Assembly: GCF_003316875.1 (NCBI RefSeq)
Contig: NZ_QMIL01000009.1
Coordinates: 1 to 64,000 of the forward strand
Direction: 5' to 3'
Origin: Aliidiomarina celeris
Lineage (GTDB): Bacteria; Pseudomonadota; Gammaproteobacteria; Enterobacterales; Alteromonadaceae
DNA: 64,000 nucleotides
The notes under the pieces were generated by a model, which searched no databases, was not told the origin of the DNA, and saw only the letters and a list, made by a program, of their open reading frames with translations. Positions 47,651 to 58,075 of the stretch are shown here, one piece after another (position 1 is the stretch's first letter; each line of letters opens with the position of its first letter). Position numbers and translations under genes: made by a program.

Positions 47651-49681
47651 TTACACGTCGAAGCGTGAGGCGAGTTTTTCCAGCCGTTTTGCAATGTCGG
47701 AAAGCTCGCCGCTGGAGCCAGTAATACGGTGCGCACTTTTCGCCGAGCGCCCGGTGCGCTCACTAATTTCGTCAATGTTCAGCTTAATTTCACTGGTCAC
47801 CGAAGCTAGTTCTTCCGAAGCCGTCGCCACTTGATCGTTAATACCGGTAAGCTCACCCACCGCTTCGCGAATGGTGTCGAGCGCACCGCGTGCCGCAATC
47901 GACTTCTCTAAGGTAATTTCCACACCCTTCTGGCTGCCCTGCATTACGGTTGCAGCGTCTCGCGTGCCCTTCTGTAGCGTTTCAATAATGCGCTGAATAT
48001 TTAAGGTCGAGTCTTGCGTGCGCCGCGCGAGCGTTCGAACCTCGTCTGCAACCACCGCAAAACCGCGACCTTGATCACCCGCCCGTGCCGCTTCAATTGC
48101 TGCGTTTAGCGCCAACAAATTGGTTTGCTCTGCAATATTCTCAATTACTTCTAAAATGGTTCCAATTTCAGTGCTTTGAGCTTCAACATGCTGCACTACT
48201 TCGGCCGCATGTTTTACATCGTCGGCCACGCCTTGAATGGCTTCTGAGGTTTCTTGGAACACGCGCTCAGTAATTTGCGTTTCTTGCTCCGCATTTCGAG
48301 TTGCTTGCAGAGCTCTTGCCGCCGCACTGGCAATATCTTCCACGGTACGCACAACTTCTTCAATAGCGGTAACGGCGCGCTCCACCGATTGCTCTTGCGC
48401 CTGTACGTCGTGTGCGGTTTCTTCCGCAATTTGGTAGGTTTCGCCAGCAGAGCGGGTTAACGAACGGCTCGCCTCGGTAATTTCAGCTAACAGCTCGCGC
48501 AGCCCTTCTGCCATGCGAACCATTGCACTTAAAACACCGGTTTCTTCACCGTGCGTTTGAATACGTAAGTCACCCTCGGCTATTTTCTCCGCCAAGTTTT
48601 GCATTTCTTGCGGTTCGCCACCCAATGGCCGCGTAACGCTGCGCGTAACAAAAACACCTAAAACAACAGCGAGTACAAACCCAGCAATAACCACAGTGGC
48701 AATAATCCACAATGCGCTCCGCACCTTGGCCGCCGCTTGTTGAGAGCTTTTTTCATTGAGCTCAATTGCCGCCAGCTCTACTTGATTCAACGCTTCATTC
48801 ACCGCTTCAATTTCCGCCGCCATCGCTGTAGCGCTTAAGGCTGCGTCGGTTTCCGATTCAAGTTGCAGTTCGTAAGAAAGTAAAAGCGCACCGTCACTAA
48901 AGGCCGCTTCGCGCCACTGTGCAAGTAAATTCTCCACTTCACTTACCGATGCCGCAATGTTTGCGTCGGCGCGGTCGTTCAGGGTTTCCATCGGGAAGTC
49001 GAAAATTTCAAACACCTGTTCTAACTCTTCAGCCAATGGCGGTAACGTAATCGTGCTTCGTTGGCTCAAGTAGTCACGGGTTAAATATTGAATTTCCATA
49101 ACTAAACTTTGCAGGTTTGTGGCCGCGGAGGTGAGCTCAACATCTTGTGCTACTTGCTCGGCATGAAATGAAATATTGCCAAGCTCGCCGATTAAAAACG
49201 CTGCTATGCGATCAAACTCGGTTAGCCGTCGGCGCACTTCCGCCGCGCGCAACAGCCCAGTACGGTGGTGCTCAAATAAAATAGATGCTTGTTGCTCAAA
49301 GTCCCGTCGCGCATTCATCGACTCCGCTAAGGTAGCCCTGATACTCGGCTCAGACACGAGCGACTCTAAGCGTTGATAACGACTCGAGAATGCGCTGCTA
49401 GCAGCGTCAAACTGGGTGTTGTAGTTGTCGATTTCACTAATATCGGTCGATGCTAACGCTAAACCTACGAGTCCGTTAGCTTCATACATGGCGTTCTTTA
49501 GCTCACCTGTGAGGGTTACTGTGGGGGTTGTGGTTTCGGTTACGTAACTTAAGGTGCGCTCAAAGCTATTGATAAACCCGAGGCCGACACTCCCTGTCAC
49601 TGCGATTAAAACGGCGACGGCGGCAAAGCCGGCAATAATGCGTGTAGACAGCTTATTAAATTGCTGTTTTAAAAATGACAT
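47651..49681 (-). CDS. Methyl-accepting chemotaxis protein
   Basis: 676-residue transmembrane chemoreceptor. TM1 spans about 14-36. A largely helical periplasmic sensor of about 270 residues follows (four-helix-bundle character), then TM2 near 310-335 ([19 protein letters not shown]), a HAMP linker, and a cytosolic coiled coil with the highly conserved hairpin tip [32 protein letters not shown]. No C-terminal CheR-docking pentapeptide. Ligand unknown. A sigma-28-like promoter upstream suits late flagellar-class expression. Confidence 0.95.
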   Translation of the reverse strand: MSFLKQQFNKLSTRIIAGFAAVAVLIAVTGSVGLGFINSFERTLSYVTETTTPTVTLTGELKNAMYEANGLVGLALASTDISEIDNYNTQFDAASSAFSSRYQRLESLVSEPSIRATLAESMNARRDFEQQASILFEHHRTGLLRAAEVRRRLTEFDRIAAFLIGELGNISFHAEQVAQDVELTSAATNLQSLVMEIQYLTRDYLSQRSTITLPPLAEELEQVFEIFDFPMETLNDRADANIAASVSEVENLLAQWREAAFSDGALLLSYELQLESETDAALSATAMAAEIEAVNEALNQVELAAIELNEKSSQQAAAKVRSALWIIATVVIAGFVLAVVLGVFVTRSVTRPLGGEPQEMQNLAEKIAEGDLRIQTHGEETGVLSAMVRMAEGLRELLAEITEASRSLTRSAGETYQIAEETAHDVQAQEQSVERAVTAIEEVVRTVEDIASAAARALQATRNAEQETQITERVFQETSEAIQGVADDVKHAAEVVQHVEAQSTEIGTILEVIENIAEQTNLLALNAAIEAARAGDQGRGFAVVADEVRTLARRTQDSTLNIQRIIETLQKGTRDAATVMQGSQKGVEITLEKSIAARGALDTIREAVGELTGINDQVATASEELASVTSEIKLNIDEISERTGRSAKSAHRITGSSGELSDIAKRLEKLASRFDV

Positions 49682-49761
49682 GGGTACTTCTCCTGCCCTT
49701 TATTGGGGAAAGCGCACTTTTCATATTCTTATGTATCGACGGCAACAACTATACAACCATC

Positions 49762-49788
49762 TGGTCGGACAACCTTACAAAATCTTTA
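49762..49788 (-). promoter_or_regulatory. Candidate sigma-28 (FliA) promoter of the chemoreceptor
   Basis: The minus strand has TAAAGATT, 11 bases, then TCCGACCA, compared with consensus TAAAGTTT-N11-GCCGATAA: 7 of 8 and 5 of 8 matches at the exact spacing, about 80 bases before the start codon. Confidence 0.5.
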
Positions 49789-49828
49789 CCACAATAGCAA
49801 AGCTCTCTGGTTTAAAAAAGCCTCAATA

Positions 49829-49863
49829 AAAAGCCCCCGTTTGAGTCAACAAACGAGGGCTTG
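49829..49863 (-). terminator. Rho-independent terminator after the propeller/amidohydrolase gene
   Basis: AAGCCCCCGTTTG (49832-49844) pairs with CAAACGAGGGCTT (49851-49863) with one mismatch. On the minus strand the second arm ends CTTTTTATT. It sits 20 bases past the stop at 49883. Confidence 0.85.
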
Positions 49864-49882
49864 GTGAGCGTTTGAGCAAACC

Positions 49883-52800
49883 TTAGTCGTTAACGACTTG
49901 CTCAAAATAGAAGGGCTGGCGTGCTTTCGCATTCGGCCCCATTTCTTGCATAGTTTCGGCGTCAAATAAACGGCCATTCACCATGGTATACACCACCCGA
50001 TCAGTCAGCCGGAAGTCTGCCAATATATTACCGTCGATTACGGCAATATCTGCCAACTTACCGCTTGCTATGGAACCAATCGACTGCTCCATACCGAGGC
50101 TACGCGCAGCGTCTATCGTTGCAGTACGCAACGCTTGGTGCGGCGACATGCCACCTTGTTGCATCATCCAAATTTCCCAATGCTGGGCCAAGCCTTCACG
50201 CTGACCATGCGCCCCGGCAGTTACCATTACACCATCTTGTTGCAGCTCGTACGCGCCACGTGCCACATTAAAGTGGTTATAGTGGTGCTCTGGCGCAATA
50301 GGTCGGCGCATCGAGCGGGTGCGTAAAATTCGCTCCGGTACAAATTTAGACAACTTGGGGTGCTCCCACACATTGGTATGGGCATACCAATAATGCTCAC
50401 CCCAAATACCGCCGTACGCTACGCCTAAGGTTGGCGTGTAGGCTGTTTCCGTTTGTCGCCAAAATTGCTTCACGTCGTCGTAAATGGTTTCTACCGGAAT
50501 GGCATGCTCAATTACCGTATGACCGTCCGCTATCATGCTCATATTATGTTGAAACAGTGAACCGCCCTCAGGCATAACCAACATGCCCATTTCTCGAGCT
50601 GCCTGCATAATTTGCTGACGCTGATCGCGGCGCGGCTGGTTGTAGCTCTTCACCGAGAACGCACCCACTTTTTGCATGCGCTCTAAATGGAAGCGCGCAT
50701 CGTCGATACTGTCTACATGTGCAGTAATACCCGCCCCATTAGCACCATAAAGAATAGTGCCGGTGGAAAAAATACGCGGCCCTACAATAGCGCCAGCACG
50801 CTGCATTTCACTGGCCGTAAAAATTTGCGCGGTATTGTTCGACGGATCGTGAATGGTCGTCACGCCAAAGGTAAGCCCAGCATAAAGAATCCAGTTTTGC
50901 TGCGGAATAATTTGCTGCTCGCCTTGGCCACCATGGGCGTGCGTGTCAATTAAGCCTGGAATAACCGTTTTGCCACTGGTGTCGATTACGCGTGCATTCG
51001 ACGGCACACGTACTTCACCGCGGCGCCCTACCGCTTCAATACGATTTCCCGTGACAACCACTACACCGTTCTCTATTACTTCGTCGCCGTTCATGGTTAC
51101 CACTTGGCCACCGACGAATGCGACCGTTTGCTCCGGCACATACACGGGATGTTCAAAGCCAATGTCGGTACCGTCGGCTACCAATTCCATATCGCTAGCG
51201 GCAAAGTCAAACATTCCTTCTAACGAGGCCGAATAGAGCTCTGGGCCTAATGCCCAATATAAGTTCGAGCTATCGGCTGTCCAAGAAATATCGCTACCGG
51301 CGCGCTTGGAAAGCGTTTCCACTGGCAACTGGCGGTCGCTCGGGCTTATTGAAATAGCCTTACCACGCTCCACAAAGGGCGTAACATGCACGCGAAAGCG
51401 CTCTGCGAAGGCTAAATATTTGCCATTCGGCGACACCCGGTACTCGGTTGCATGCGACGAGGTATACAAGGTTTTACTCTCGTGGGTGTCCAGATCAATG
51501 CTGCGCAGCTCTGGCCCACTGGCGCCAAATCCTTGTACGTAAACACGGTCGTTGCGGCTGCCAAAGTGCGGCTGCGAACCACTGCGCGCTATACGGGTAG
51601 GCGTGTCACTGTCGAGTGGCAAGTAGTAAAGCCCGGTATTTAAGCCATAAGCAGGGTTTGTTAAGTAACCGCCGCTAATTTTTCGGTACACCACGGCGTT
51701 GCCGTCTGGGCTAAAGGTGGGTTCAATAAATTTACCTGTGCCAGTTGCTAACACGCGCTCGCGGCCGTTGCGTAAATCGCGCACCACAACTTGGCCTTGC
51801 TCTTGGTCATTCCACGTTGTGTACACCAAATAGCGACCGTCTCTGGAATATGCAGGGAATTGCTCAAAATGATTGTCGCGACTGGTTAACCGGGTAGGCT
51901 CTCCGTTGGGTAATGGGCGAGTGTACAGCTGACCCAGCGCCTCATAAATAACTTGGCTCGCATTCGGTGCAACTTGCACGCTACGTAACATGCGTACACG
52001 GAAGTTTTCAGTGTCAATATTCTGCGCCGTTCGTACCGCTTGCTGAACTTGCTTGGTGGTGTCCACGGCAAACGGAATGTTCGCCACTTGGCCATTGTTC
52101 ACGTTAATACGGTGAATTTTACCCTGTGCATAGAATACTAGCTCGCGGCTATTATCGGTCCAACCCATAGCGGGGTAAACACCATGAATAGCCCAAGTTT
52201 CTTGCATGTCGCGCGTGAGGTTGTCGTAAATTTCGCGACGCTCACCAGTGTTAAGGTCGAGCAAATAAAGCTTACTTTGAAAATCGTCGCGGCTTACATA
52301 AGCCAAATACTTACCGTCGGGTGACGGGGTCGGTCGAATGCCGCCGCCATGGCCACTAATGACAGTTTCAATCGCACCCGTTTCCAGTTCATAGCGTTTA
52401 ATGGAGTAAATACCAGCAACCGAGTCTTTGCTGTACTCAAAAACAGGGCCTGGTGTGTCGTCTTGCGAGAAATAAACATACTTACCGTCGGGTGAAAAAG
52501 CCGGCTCACCTAAGTCTTTTTGGTCGTTGGGCCGCGCCGTAAGCTGCACGCCAGTACCACCACTGCGGTGATACAACCAAATTTCCCCCGCGCCGAGTGA
52601 GCGCCGTGCGGTAAAGTGCTTGCGGGCTACCAGATATTCGCCATCTGGGCTCCACGCGGGGCTATTCAGTAAGCGAAAGTTTTCGTTAGTAACCGCCCAA
52701 GCTTCACTACCATCGGCTTTCATAACCCAAATATTGTCGCCGCCATTTTCGTCGGAGGTGTAAGCAATATACTGGCCGTCTGGGCTATAAGTAGGCTGCA

Positions 52801-53077
52801 TATTCCACGCTACGCCGCCACGCAGTAACTCTGCGTCGCCGCCACTCGCCGGCATGCGGTAGATGTCACCTAGCATATCGAACACCACCCACTGTCCGTC
52901 GGGGCTAATGTCCACGCTCATCCAGGTGCCTTCACTGGTGGCAATGCGTATGTCGTTAAATTCAGCTTGCGGCGGCTCAGCCACAGACCAACCGCTTGCC
53001 GTCGCTTGCCCAGCCCAAGCGAGTGTTATGGCCACGCTCAAGGCGGGCAACCATTTCTTAAACGTTACTGTTTTCAT
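49883..53077 (-). CDS. Exported TolB-propeller/amidohydrolase fusion protein
   Basis: A 1064-residue exported protein. A signal peptide (about 1-27, ending ATASG) is followed by a large N-terminal region (about 40-640) with at least eight PD40/TolB-like blades (SPDGQWVVFD, SPDGQYIAYTSDE, SPDGKYVYFSQD, SPDGKYLAYVSRD, SRDGRYLVYTTW, SPDGNAVVYRK, SPNGKYLAFAER). The C-terminal amidohydrolase domain (about 665-1050) has VIPGLIDTHAHG and imidazolonepropionase-like features. The fusion is known in marine gammaproteobacteria and Bacteroidetes, but the substrate is not; the propeller probably gates or recruits peptide-like substrates as in prolyl-oligopeptidase-type enzymes. A terminator follows. Single gene. 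Confidence 0.88.
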   Translation of the reverse strand: MKTVTFKKWLPALSVAITLAWAGQATASGWSVAEPPQAEFNDIRIATSEGTWMSVDISPDGQWVVFDMLGDIYRMPASGGDAELLRGGVAWNMQPTYSPDGQYIAYTSDENGGDNIWVMKADGSEAWAVTNENFRLLNSPAWSPDGEYLVARKHFTARRSLGAGEIWLYHRSGGTGVQLTARPNDQKDLGEPAFSPDGKYVYFSQDDTPGPVFEYSKDSVAGIYSIKRYELETGAIETVISGHGGGIRPTPSPDGKYLAYVSRDDFQSKLYLLDLNTGERREIYDNLTRDMQETWAIHGVYPAMGWTDNSRELVFYAQGKIHRINVNNGQVANIPFAVDTTKQVQQAVRTAQNIDTENFRVRMLRSVQVAPNASQVIYEALGQLYTRPLPNGEPTRLTSRDNHFEQFPAYSRDGRYLVYTTWNDQEQGQVVVRDLRNGRERVLATGTGKFIEPTFSPDGNAVVYRKISGGYLTNPAYGLNTGLYYLPLDSDTPTRIARSGSQPHFGSRNDRVYVQGFGASGPELRSIDLDTHESKTLYTSSHATEYRVSPNGKYLAFAERFRVHVTPFVERGKAISISPSDRQLPVETLSKRAGSDISWTADSSNLYWALGPELYSASLEGMFDFAASDMELVADGTDIGFEHPVYVPEQTVAFVGGQVVTMNGDEVIENGVVVVTGNRIEAVGRRGEVRVPSNARVIDTSGKTVIPGLIDTHAHGGQGEQQIIPQQNWILYAGLTFGVTTIHDPSNNTAQIFTASEMQRAGAIVGPRIFSTGTILYGANGAGITAHVDSIDDARFHLERMQKVGAFSVKSYNQPRRDQRQQIMQAAREMGMLVMPEGGSLFQHNMSMIADGHTVIEHAIPVETIYDDVKQFWRQTETAYTPTLGVAYGGIWGEHYWYAHTNVWEHPKLSKFVPERILRTRSMRRPIAPEHHYNHFNVARGAYELQQDGVMVTAGAHGQREGLAQHWEIWMMQQGGMSPHQALRTATIDAARSLGMEQSIGSIASGKLADIAVIDGNILADFRLTDRVVYTMVNGRLFDAETMQEMGPNAKARQPFYFEQVVND

Positions 53078-53183
53078 TTTTATTCAACCTAGTTGTTGGT
53101 GTGCTTTGGTTGTATTGAAGTTGGCTGTAAAAGTCTAGCTTTGCTCGGTAAAGCGAAGCGCATACACGACCAAACAGCTCAAC

Positions 53184-54545
53184 CTAGGTAACCGCCAGTG
53201 CCACAAACACCGCCACTAACGCCGCCAGCATAGGAATAGCCACCGTTACTACAAAAATATCGCGGTAGGCTTCTTTGTGCGTAAGTCCCATCAGCGTAAG
53301 TAGTGCGATAACGGCCCCCGAGTGGGGCAACGAATCGAGCCCACCTGCGGCTAGATTCGCAATCCGGTGCAGTAGTTCGGGTGCAATACCCGCTTCAAGG
53401 TAGGCCGGCGCCAATGCCGACATAAAGATCTGTAATCCGCCAGAAGCCGAAGCCGTAATACCAGAAATTAAATTAGCCGACAAAAACACCGACAATAACG
53501 GCGGAATCGGCATTTCCAACAACCATGCAGCAAAGGCGTGGAAGCCAGCCGTTTGAATCACTACACCCCCAAAACCGATCACCGCAGCCGTATTAATAAG
53601 CGGCAAAATCGCGTCGTCTACCCCCTCTCCGGCGGCCTTAACAAACTGCTTTCGCACCGGCGCAAACAACACAAAACAACTGGCTGCGCCAACCAATAAT
53701 GCAAAGCTAGCCCACAACACCGGTTGCGTTGCAGCAAATTGAATCCATGCGCTAGAAAGGCCGCTCATTTGCAGCAAACGCGGCACCACAATAATGGCTA
53801 ACACAAACACCATGGGTAAAATGGCAAGCTGCCAACTGGGTTGGTTGCCCTCTTGTTGCTCAGCTAAAGCACGCATTTGTTCGTCTTTTGCGGTGGCTTC
53901 ATAACCTTCACCCGTGCCTTCGGCGCGGCGCCATTGGCGTTCTAAATACCACATGCCCACCACTGCCATAACAAGCCCAGCAAGCACGCCATACCAGCCG
54001 CCGGCAAATAAATCGGTTCCTAGCGAACGGGCGCCAATGACGTTATGAATAGAGGGGGTTCCCGGTAAAGCGGTCATGGTAAAGGTGCCGGCCCCGAGCG
54101 CAATGGCAGCAGCGTACAAACGCCGCGGAATGTTGGCTTCGCGCATGAGCGTAACGCCAATTGGATACATGGTAAAAATAACCACGAACACCACCACACC
54201 GCCGTACGTTAACAACGCGCATACCAGCATAGCAATGAGCAACGCGCGCTTGGCACCAAGCCAATGAGTAATTGCCAACGCCACACTTTGTGCGGCCCGG
54301 CTTGCAGCCATAACCCGGCCGAACAAAGCACCGCACAAAAATAGCAAAAGGAAGTTCCCGGCAAAGGAAAACGCTCCCGACGGGCCAAATGGAAAGTGCT
54401 GTAAAAACACTTCTTGTAGCGCCATGCCATTGGTTAAACCAATCACCAGAATCGACACCAGCACCGCCAGCAGAATGTTCACACCGCGTAATGCCAACGC
54501 AATTAGCAATGCTAATCCAAGAATTAACCCTATATTTCCTAACAT
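53184..54545 (-). CDS. GntP-family permease
   Basis: 453-residue integral membrane transporter with about 12-14 hydrophobic segments and the GntP/citrate-transporter layout: MLGNIGLILGLALLIALALRG at the N-terminus, GVVVFVVIFTMYPIGVTLMRE, ALPGTPSIHNVIGARSLGTDL, and a glycine/serine-rich re-entrant stretch SGITASASGGLQIFMSAL. Family members import gluconate or other organic acids with protons. Substrate cannot be assigned. Last of four closely spaced leftward genes; 15 bases from the MFS gene. Confidence 0.8.
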   Translation of the reverse strand: MLGNIGLILGLALLIALALRGVNILLAVLVSILVIGLTNGMALQEVFLQHFPFGPSGAFSFAGNFLLLFLCGALFGRVMAASRAAQSVALAITHWLGAKRALLIAMLVCALLTYGGVVVFVVIFTMYPIGVTLMREANIPRRLYAAAIALGAGTFTMTALPGTPSIHNVIGARSLGTDLFAGGWYGVLAGLVMAVVGMWYLERQWRRAEGTGEGYEATAKDEQMRALAEQQEGNQPSWQLAILPMVFVLAIIVVPRLLQMSGLSSAWIQFAATQPVLWASFALLVGAASCFVLFAPVRKQFVKAAGEGVDDAILPLINTAAVIGFGGVVIQTAGFHAFAAWLLEMPIPPLLSVFLSANLISGITASASGGLQIFMSALAPAYLEAGIAPELLHRIANLAAGGLDSLPHSGAVIALLTLMGLTHKEAYRDIFVVTVAIPMLAALVAVFVALAVT

Positions 54546-54560
54546 CTGAAGCCCCTTTTG

Positions 54561-55859
54561 TTATCTTTCAACTTTCGGTGCTAATACCAGCGGCACCCGA
54601 ACTAAAAGCAAGCCGCCAAGAATGAAAAAGCCGATCACTAACAACAATGCCGACTGGCGCGACAATAAATCGGCAACTACACCAAAACTAGCAGCGAACA
54701 GCATAGATACCCGGTTCACTGTGCCCCATAAACCAAAGGCGGAGCCGTCGCGCTCGGGGGCAGCCAATAACGCCACCACCGAGCGGCTCGACGCTTGAAT
54801 AGAACCTATACCGGTACCCGCCAGCAGTGCGACAACTAAGAATATATCTCGGGTACTGAAGGGTAAAAGAGTACCTAAGTAATGAATACTGTACATGCCT
54901 GCAATAGCAACAATCCACACTGCAATAACCACCAACAATACGGGTTTTGCCCCCCAACTGCGCTCTAATACCCCAAATAGAATTGCTCCAAATAACGCAC
55001 TGAATTGGGTCGCTAAAAACACCGCTACCAAATCTGCCTGCGACAACCCCAATTCACCTGTACTGTAGATACCAATGAATTTCACCACCGTTTGTACGCC
55101 CGCCATGTAAAACACGAATGCTGCAAAGAACTTAAAAAGCAGCGGCTGCGCGAGGCGTTGTTGGCGAAAATTCAAACTCTGCCACCACGGTTGTGTAACG
55201 GTCGTTCGCGCACGGGGTTTGCGTGGCTGTCCTTTTACTAACACAAAGGTGGGAATGGCCATTACCATAAAATAAACGGATATGGCGATCATGGCCCACT
55301 GATGCTGACTAATAAAAAGCGCGCTCTCGGAAATTGGATCGGCACGAATAATCAGTACCGACACCATCACCATGCTAACAAAACCACCGAGATACCCTAG
55401 CCCCCAGCCCAAGCCCGACACCAACCCTAAGTTCCGTTTGGTAGCTAGCTCGGGTAAGAACGCCGACATGATGGCTTCGCCCAGCATCCAGGCAGTATTG
55501 GTAATCAGAATAATAGCCACGCCCCACCATACGTCGCCGGGGCCAACCCAAAATAACCCGCAGGTAAACACGGCGCAAATAAGGGTGGAAACAAAAAGTA
55601 ACCTTTTTTTCGACATACCTTGGTCTATTTTTTGCCCCACAATTGGCGACAGCACCATGGCCAATAACGTTGAGCCAATAATGGCTAGCGACCAATAACT
55701 ATCACGCCAAACACTGTCGGCTGGCACAATGGTGCTCACAAAAAAAGCAGAGTACACAAAAGAAATGATAATAGTGGTGTAGGCTTGATTGGCAATGTCG
55801 TACATGGCCCAACCAAAGATTTCACGCTTCGGCGCATTAACTTGCAAGGGCGTATACAT
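54561..55859 (-). CDS. MFS transporter, UMF1/Atg22-like
   Basis: 432-residue major facilitator with about 12 membrane helices. The N-terminal REIFGWAMYDIANQAYTTIIISFVYSAFF is the hallmark of the Atg22-like/UMF1 group. Bacterial members are largely uncharacterised; the yeast relative exports amino acids from the vacuole. Its ATG directly follows the stop of the upstream hypothetical gene with no base between. Confidence 0.85.
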   Translation of the reverse strand: MYTPLQVNAPKREIFGWAMYDIANQAYTTIIISFVYSAFFVSTIVPADSVWRDSYWSLAIIGSTLLAMVLSPIVGQKIDQGMSKKRLLFVSTLICAVFTCGLFWVGPGDVWWGVAIILITNTAWMLGEAIMSAFLPELATKRNLGLVSGLGWGLGYLGGFVSMVMVSVLIIRADPISESALFISQHQWAMIAISVYFMVMAIPTFVLVKGQPRKPRARTTVTQPWWQSLNFRQQRLAQPLLFKFFAAFVFYMAGVQTVVKFIGIYSTGELGLSQADLVAVFLATQFSALFGAILFGVLERSWGAKPVLLVVIAVWIVAIAGMYSIHYLGTLLPFSTRDIFLVVALLAGTGIGSIQASSRSVVALLAAPERDGSAFGLWGTVNRVSMLFAASFGVVADLLSRQSALLLVIGFFILGGLLLVRVPLVLAPKVER

Positions 55860-57215
55860 TTAGTCGCTCGCCTCTACGCTAAGAATGCGTGAGTAATTCA
55901 TAATAATTTTCCACCGCTGGGTGTTTACTTTCTTCGCCCCAACCCGTTCCCGCGTTACCAAGTTAAAAATATACCGGCGCTCAACGTCTTCGCGCCGCAC
56001 CTCGCCGTTTTCTTGAATATATAACGCATAGGCGCTTTGGTTCATTAACGGCTGCAACAACGCCATGTCTATGGTCATGGTTTCTCGCGCCCCCGAATAA
56101 CCACTCAAAAACCGAGCCGGCAGCATTTTTGACGCACTTCGAAACCACACCACGGTTTCCTCCCGTTGTGGCGTAGTGCTTTGCCGTGCTTTTTTCAGTT
56201 CCTCTGGTAAGTCCTCAAATTTCTTGTAGTCGAACCATTCCACCGCGCGGCCAACGGTTTGCTCGGAGTTCACGTCGATAAACTGATAACGCCATTTGGG
56301 CCGACCTTTTCGTAACCAGTTCCAGATTTTCGTTTGTATGTCTTCGCGAAACAGCTCACGTATGGCATACAAGCCCGCCAGCGCAAGTACAAAAATAAAG
56401 GTTACGTCGCTAAGCCGATCACGCGCTAACAACACCATGACAGATGCCGCAGACATGAGTACCGCCGCTACGCCCGCCCGCACCAACTTTTGCTCCGTGC
56501 CACCGAGCGCTTGCCCAAGCCGGCGCATCGACACAGGATATTCAATTAAGCGCCGCAATAAACGCATTTTATTCGACAAGCGCACCGGGTCTTGGCTCAC
56601 CCGTTCGGCGTTATACTGTTGCTCGGTGCGATACCGCGACTCGCGACGGCCAATTCGAAGGAGCAGCTCCTTCATGTCTTTTTCGTTGTCGGCCCAATCG
56701 AGCTCTACCGCCAGCTTTAGGCACTGCTGCTCGGTAAACCACGACAAATAATTATCCACGTTTACAAAGTACAACGACATAGCGTTATCGACGGGGCGGT
56801 TGCGCCGCAAGCGGCGTAAAATGGTGGCACTTAACTCAATCACTTCGCCTAGTTCGGCGCGCAAGTCTTCAGGCGGTTGGCTTAATATTTTGCGCACCGA
56901 CTGTTCCATCGCTGTTACATATTGGTAGCCGTACAAACTTAAGCTCATACGGTATTGCGGGTCAGGCCGCTCTCGTTGCTTACTCAAACGCTGAATCAAC
57001 CGGCTTTTCACCAGAGGCTCTAAGGTTGCTGTACTTTGGTAGGTTCGCTGAATTTGCAGCCCTTGTTGGTAAAAGGCACGCTCTTCTAGGAAGTTTTCGG
57101 AAAATTCGAGTTCACCGGGAACAAACAAGCAGGCGTCGAAATGGTGTTCGGGAAAGTCACCCAAATCGCGAGTTATACGTAAATGAAAGCTGTCTTTTAA
57201 ATCAACGTATACCAA
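55860..57215 (-). CDS. Uncharacterised membrane-anchored protein, 451 aa
   Basis: I do not recognise this family. The N-terminal half (1-250) is soluble, charged and helical with no enzymatic motif I can name (notable are RLIQRLSKQRERPDPQYRMSL and LRRLRRNRPVDNAMSLYFVNVDNYLSW). Two adjoining hydrophobic helices lie at about 265-305 (VRAGVAAVLMSAASVMVLLA and DVTFIFVLALAGLYAIRELF). The C-terminal 140 residues are soluble and basic, rich in Trp/Tyr/Arg (WLRKGRPKWRYQFIDV, WFDYKKFEDLPEELKKAR, RWKIIMNYSRIL). No signal peptide, so both ends probably face the cytosol. Directly abuts the MFS gene (TAA then ATG), so it probably serves with the transporters. Confidence 0.75.
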   Translation of the reverse strand: MVYVDLKDSFHLRITRDLGDFPEHHFDACLFVPGELEFSENFLEERAFYQQGLQIQRTYQSTATLEPLVKSRLIQRLSKQRERPDPQYRMSLSLYGYQYVTAMEQSVRKILSQPPEDLRAELGEVIELSATILRRLRRNRPVDNAMSLYFVNVDNYLSWFTEQQCLKLAVELDWADNEKDMKELLLRIGRRESRYRTEQQYNAERVSQDPVRLSNKMRLLRRLIEYPVSMRRLGQALGGTEQKLVRAGVAAVLMSAASVMVLLARDRLSDVTFIFVLALAGLYAIRELFREDIQTKIWNWLRKGRPKWRYQFIDVNSEQTVGRAVEWFDYKKFEDLPEELKKARQSTTPQREETVVWFRSASKMLPARFLSGYSGARETMTIDMALLQPLMNQSAYALYIQENGEVRREDVERRYIFNLVTRERVGAKKVNTQRWKIIMNYSRILSVEASD

Positions 57216-57230
57216 CGCGCTCCCCTATGC

Positions 57231-57938
57231 TTATTTTTCATGTAAGAAGTGTTCTATCGACTCGCCGGTTAACCGGCTGATCTGCCAAAATAAATAAAAT
57301 ACCGACCCCATGAGTATAAGCATCACTGGCAAAACAATCACGGGAAAACTTAGCGCGGTCATACGGCCAAGCTCTTGGTTGAATGCCTCGCTGCCGGCTG
57401 GGCTCACTACAATCATGCGCGCCAAAATATAATTGAGGGTGGCCGAAAGGAAAAAACCACCACTTACCCCAATGCCCGCACGTTTTATAACCTGGGCAAA
57501 AGCCGCTGTTTGCTTGCGCTCCGCGAGCCGCTTTTGCAGCTTCTCCACGTTCACTAAATCCGGATTCAACAGCAGTTTTTCGACCACCGGAAACTTGGTG
57601 AACTGGCTTAACCACACACCCACGCCAATTAAAGCCGGAATAGCCGCTTCTTTTATCGCAATATATTGCGGATCAAGCTGCAATAAACCAATACCGCCAG
57701 TAAGCAATACACTCACAAGGCCCAGCACCGAGAAAAAGTTTACCGTTTTGCGCCGGTTTAAATCCCACAAACCAAAACTAATCGGGAACAGTAGCGCCAC
57801 AATAAGCCCAAGCACAGCGCCGAGCTGCGCTTCGCCCGAGAACTTCATTAAAATAACGGAAGGCACCACAATATTGAACATTAACTCAATAAAGAAACTG
57901 GGCTTTTTGGCTGTAGTTGAGGAGCTGGACGAATGCAT
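57231..57938 (-). CDS. VC0807-like inner membrane protein
   Basis: 235-residue polytopic membrane protein with about six hydrophobic segments. The opening FFIELMFNIVVPSVILMKFSG and the internal LLFPISFGLWDLNRRKTVNFFSVLGLVSVLLTGGIGLLQLDPQY resemble the VC0807/intracellular-septation-A-like family, membrane proteins of unknown function. First of the four-gene leftward unit, 15 bases before the uncharacterised 451-residue gene. Identification rests on pattern recall only. Confidence 0.6.
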   Translation of the reverse strand: MHSSSSSTTAKKPSFFIELMFNIVVPSVILMKFSGEAQLGAVLGLIVALLFPISFGLWDLNRRKTVNFFSVLGLVSVLLTGGIGLLQLDPQYIAIKEAAIPALIGVGVWLSQFTKFPVVEKLLLNPDLVNVEKLQKRLAERKQTAAFAQVIKRAGIGVSGGFFLSATLNYILARMIVVSPAGSEAFNQELGRMTALSFPVIVLPVMLILMGSVFYLFWQISRLTGESIEHFLHEK

Positions 57939-58075
57939 AAAATCCTACTGCTAGGGTTAAAACTTACGTATTAAATTGCGAAGAGTATAACAACACCAGC
58001 GCCTCGGATTCGAAGCATTTTTCATTGGCCGGTAAACAAGGTATTATTCAGCCAGTTTTTTCTTGAGGTTTTATT

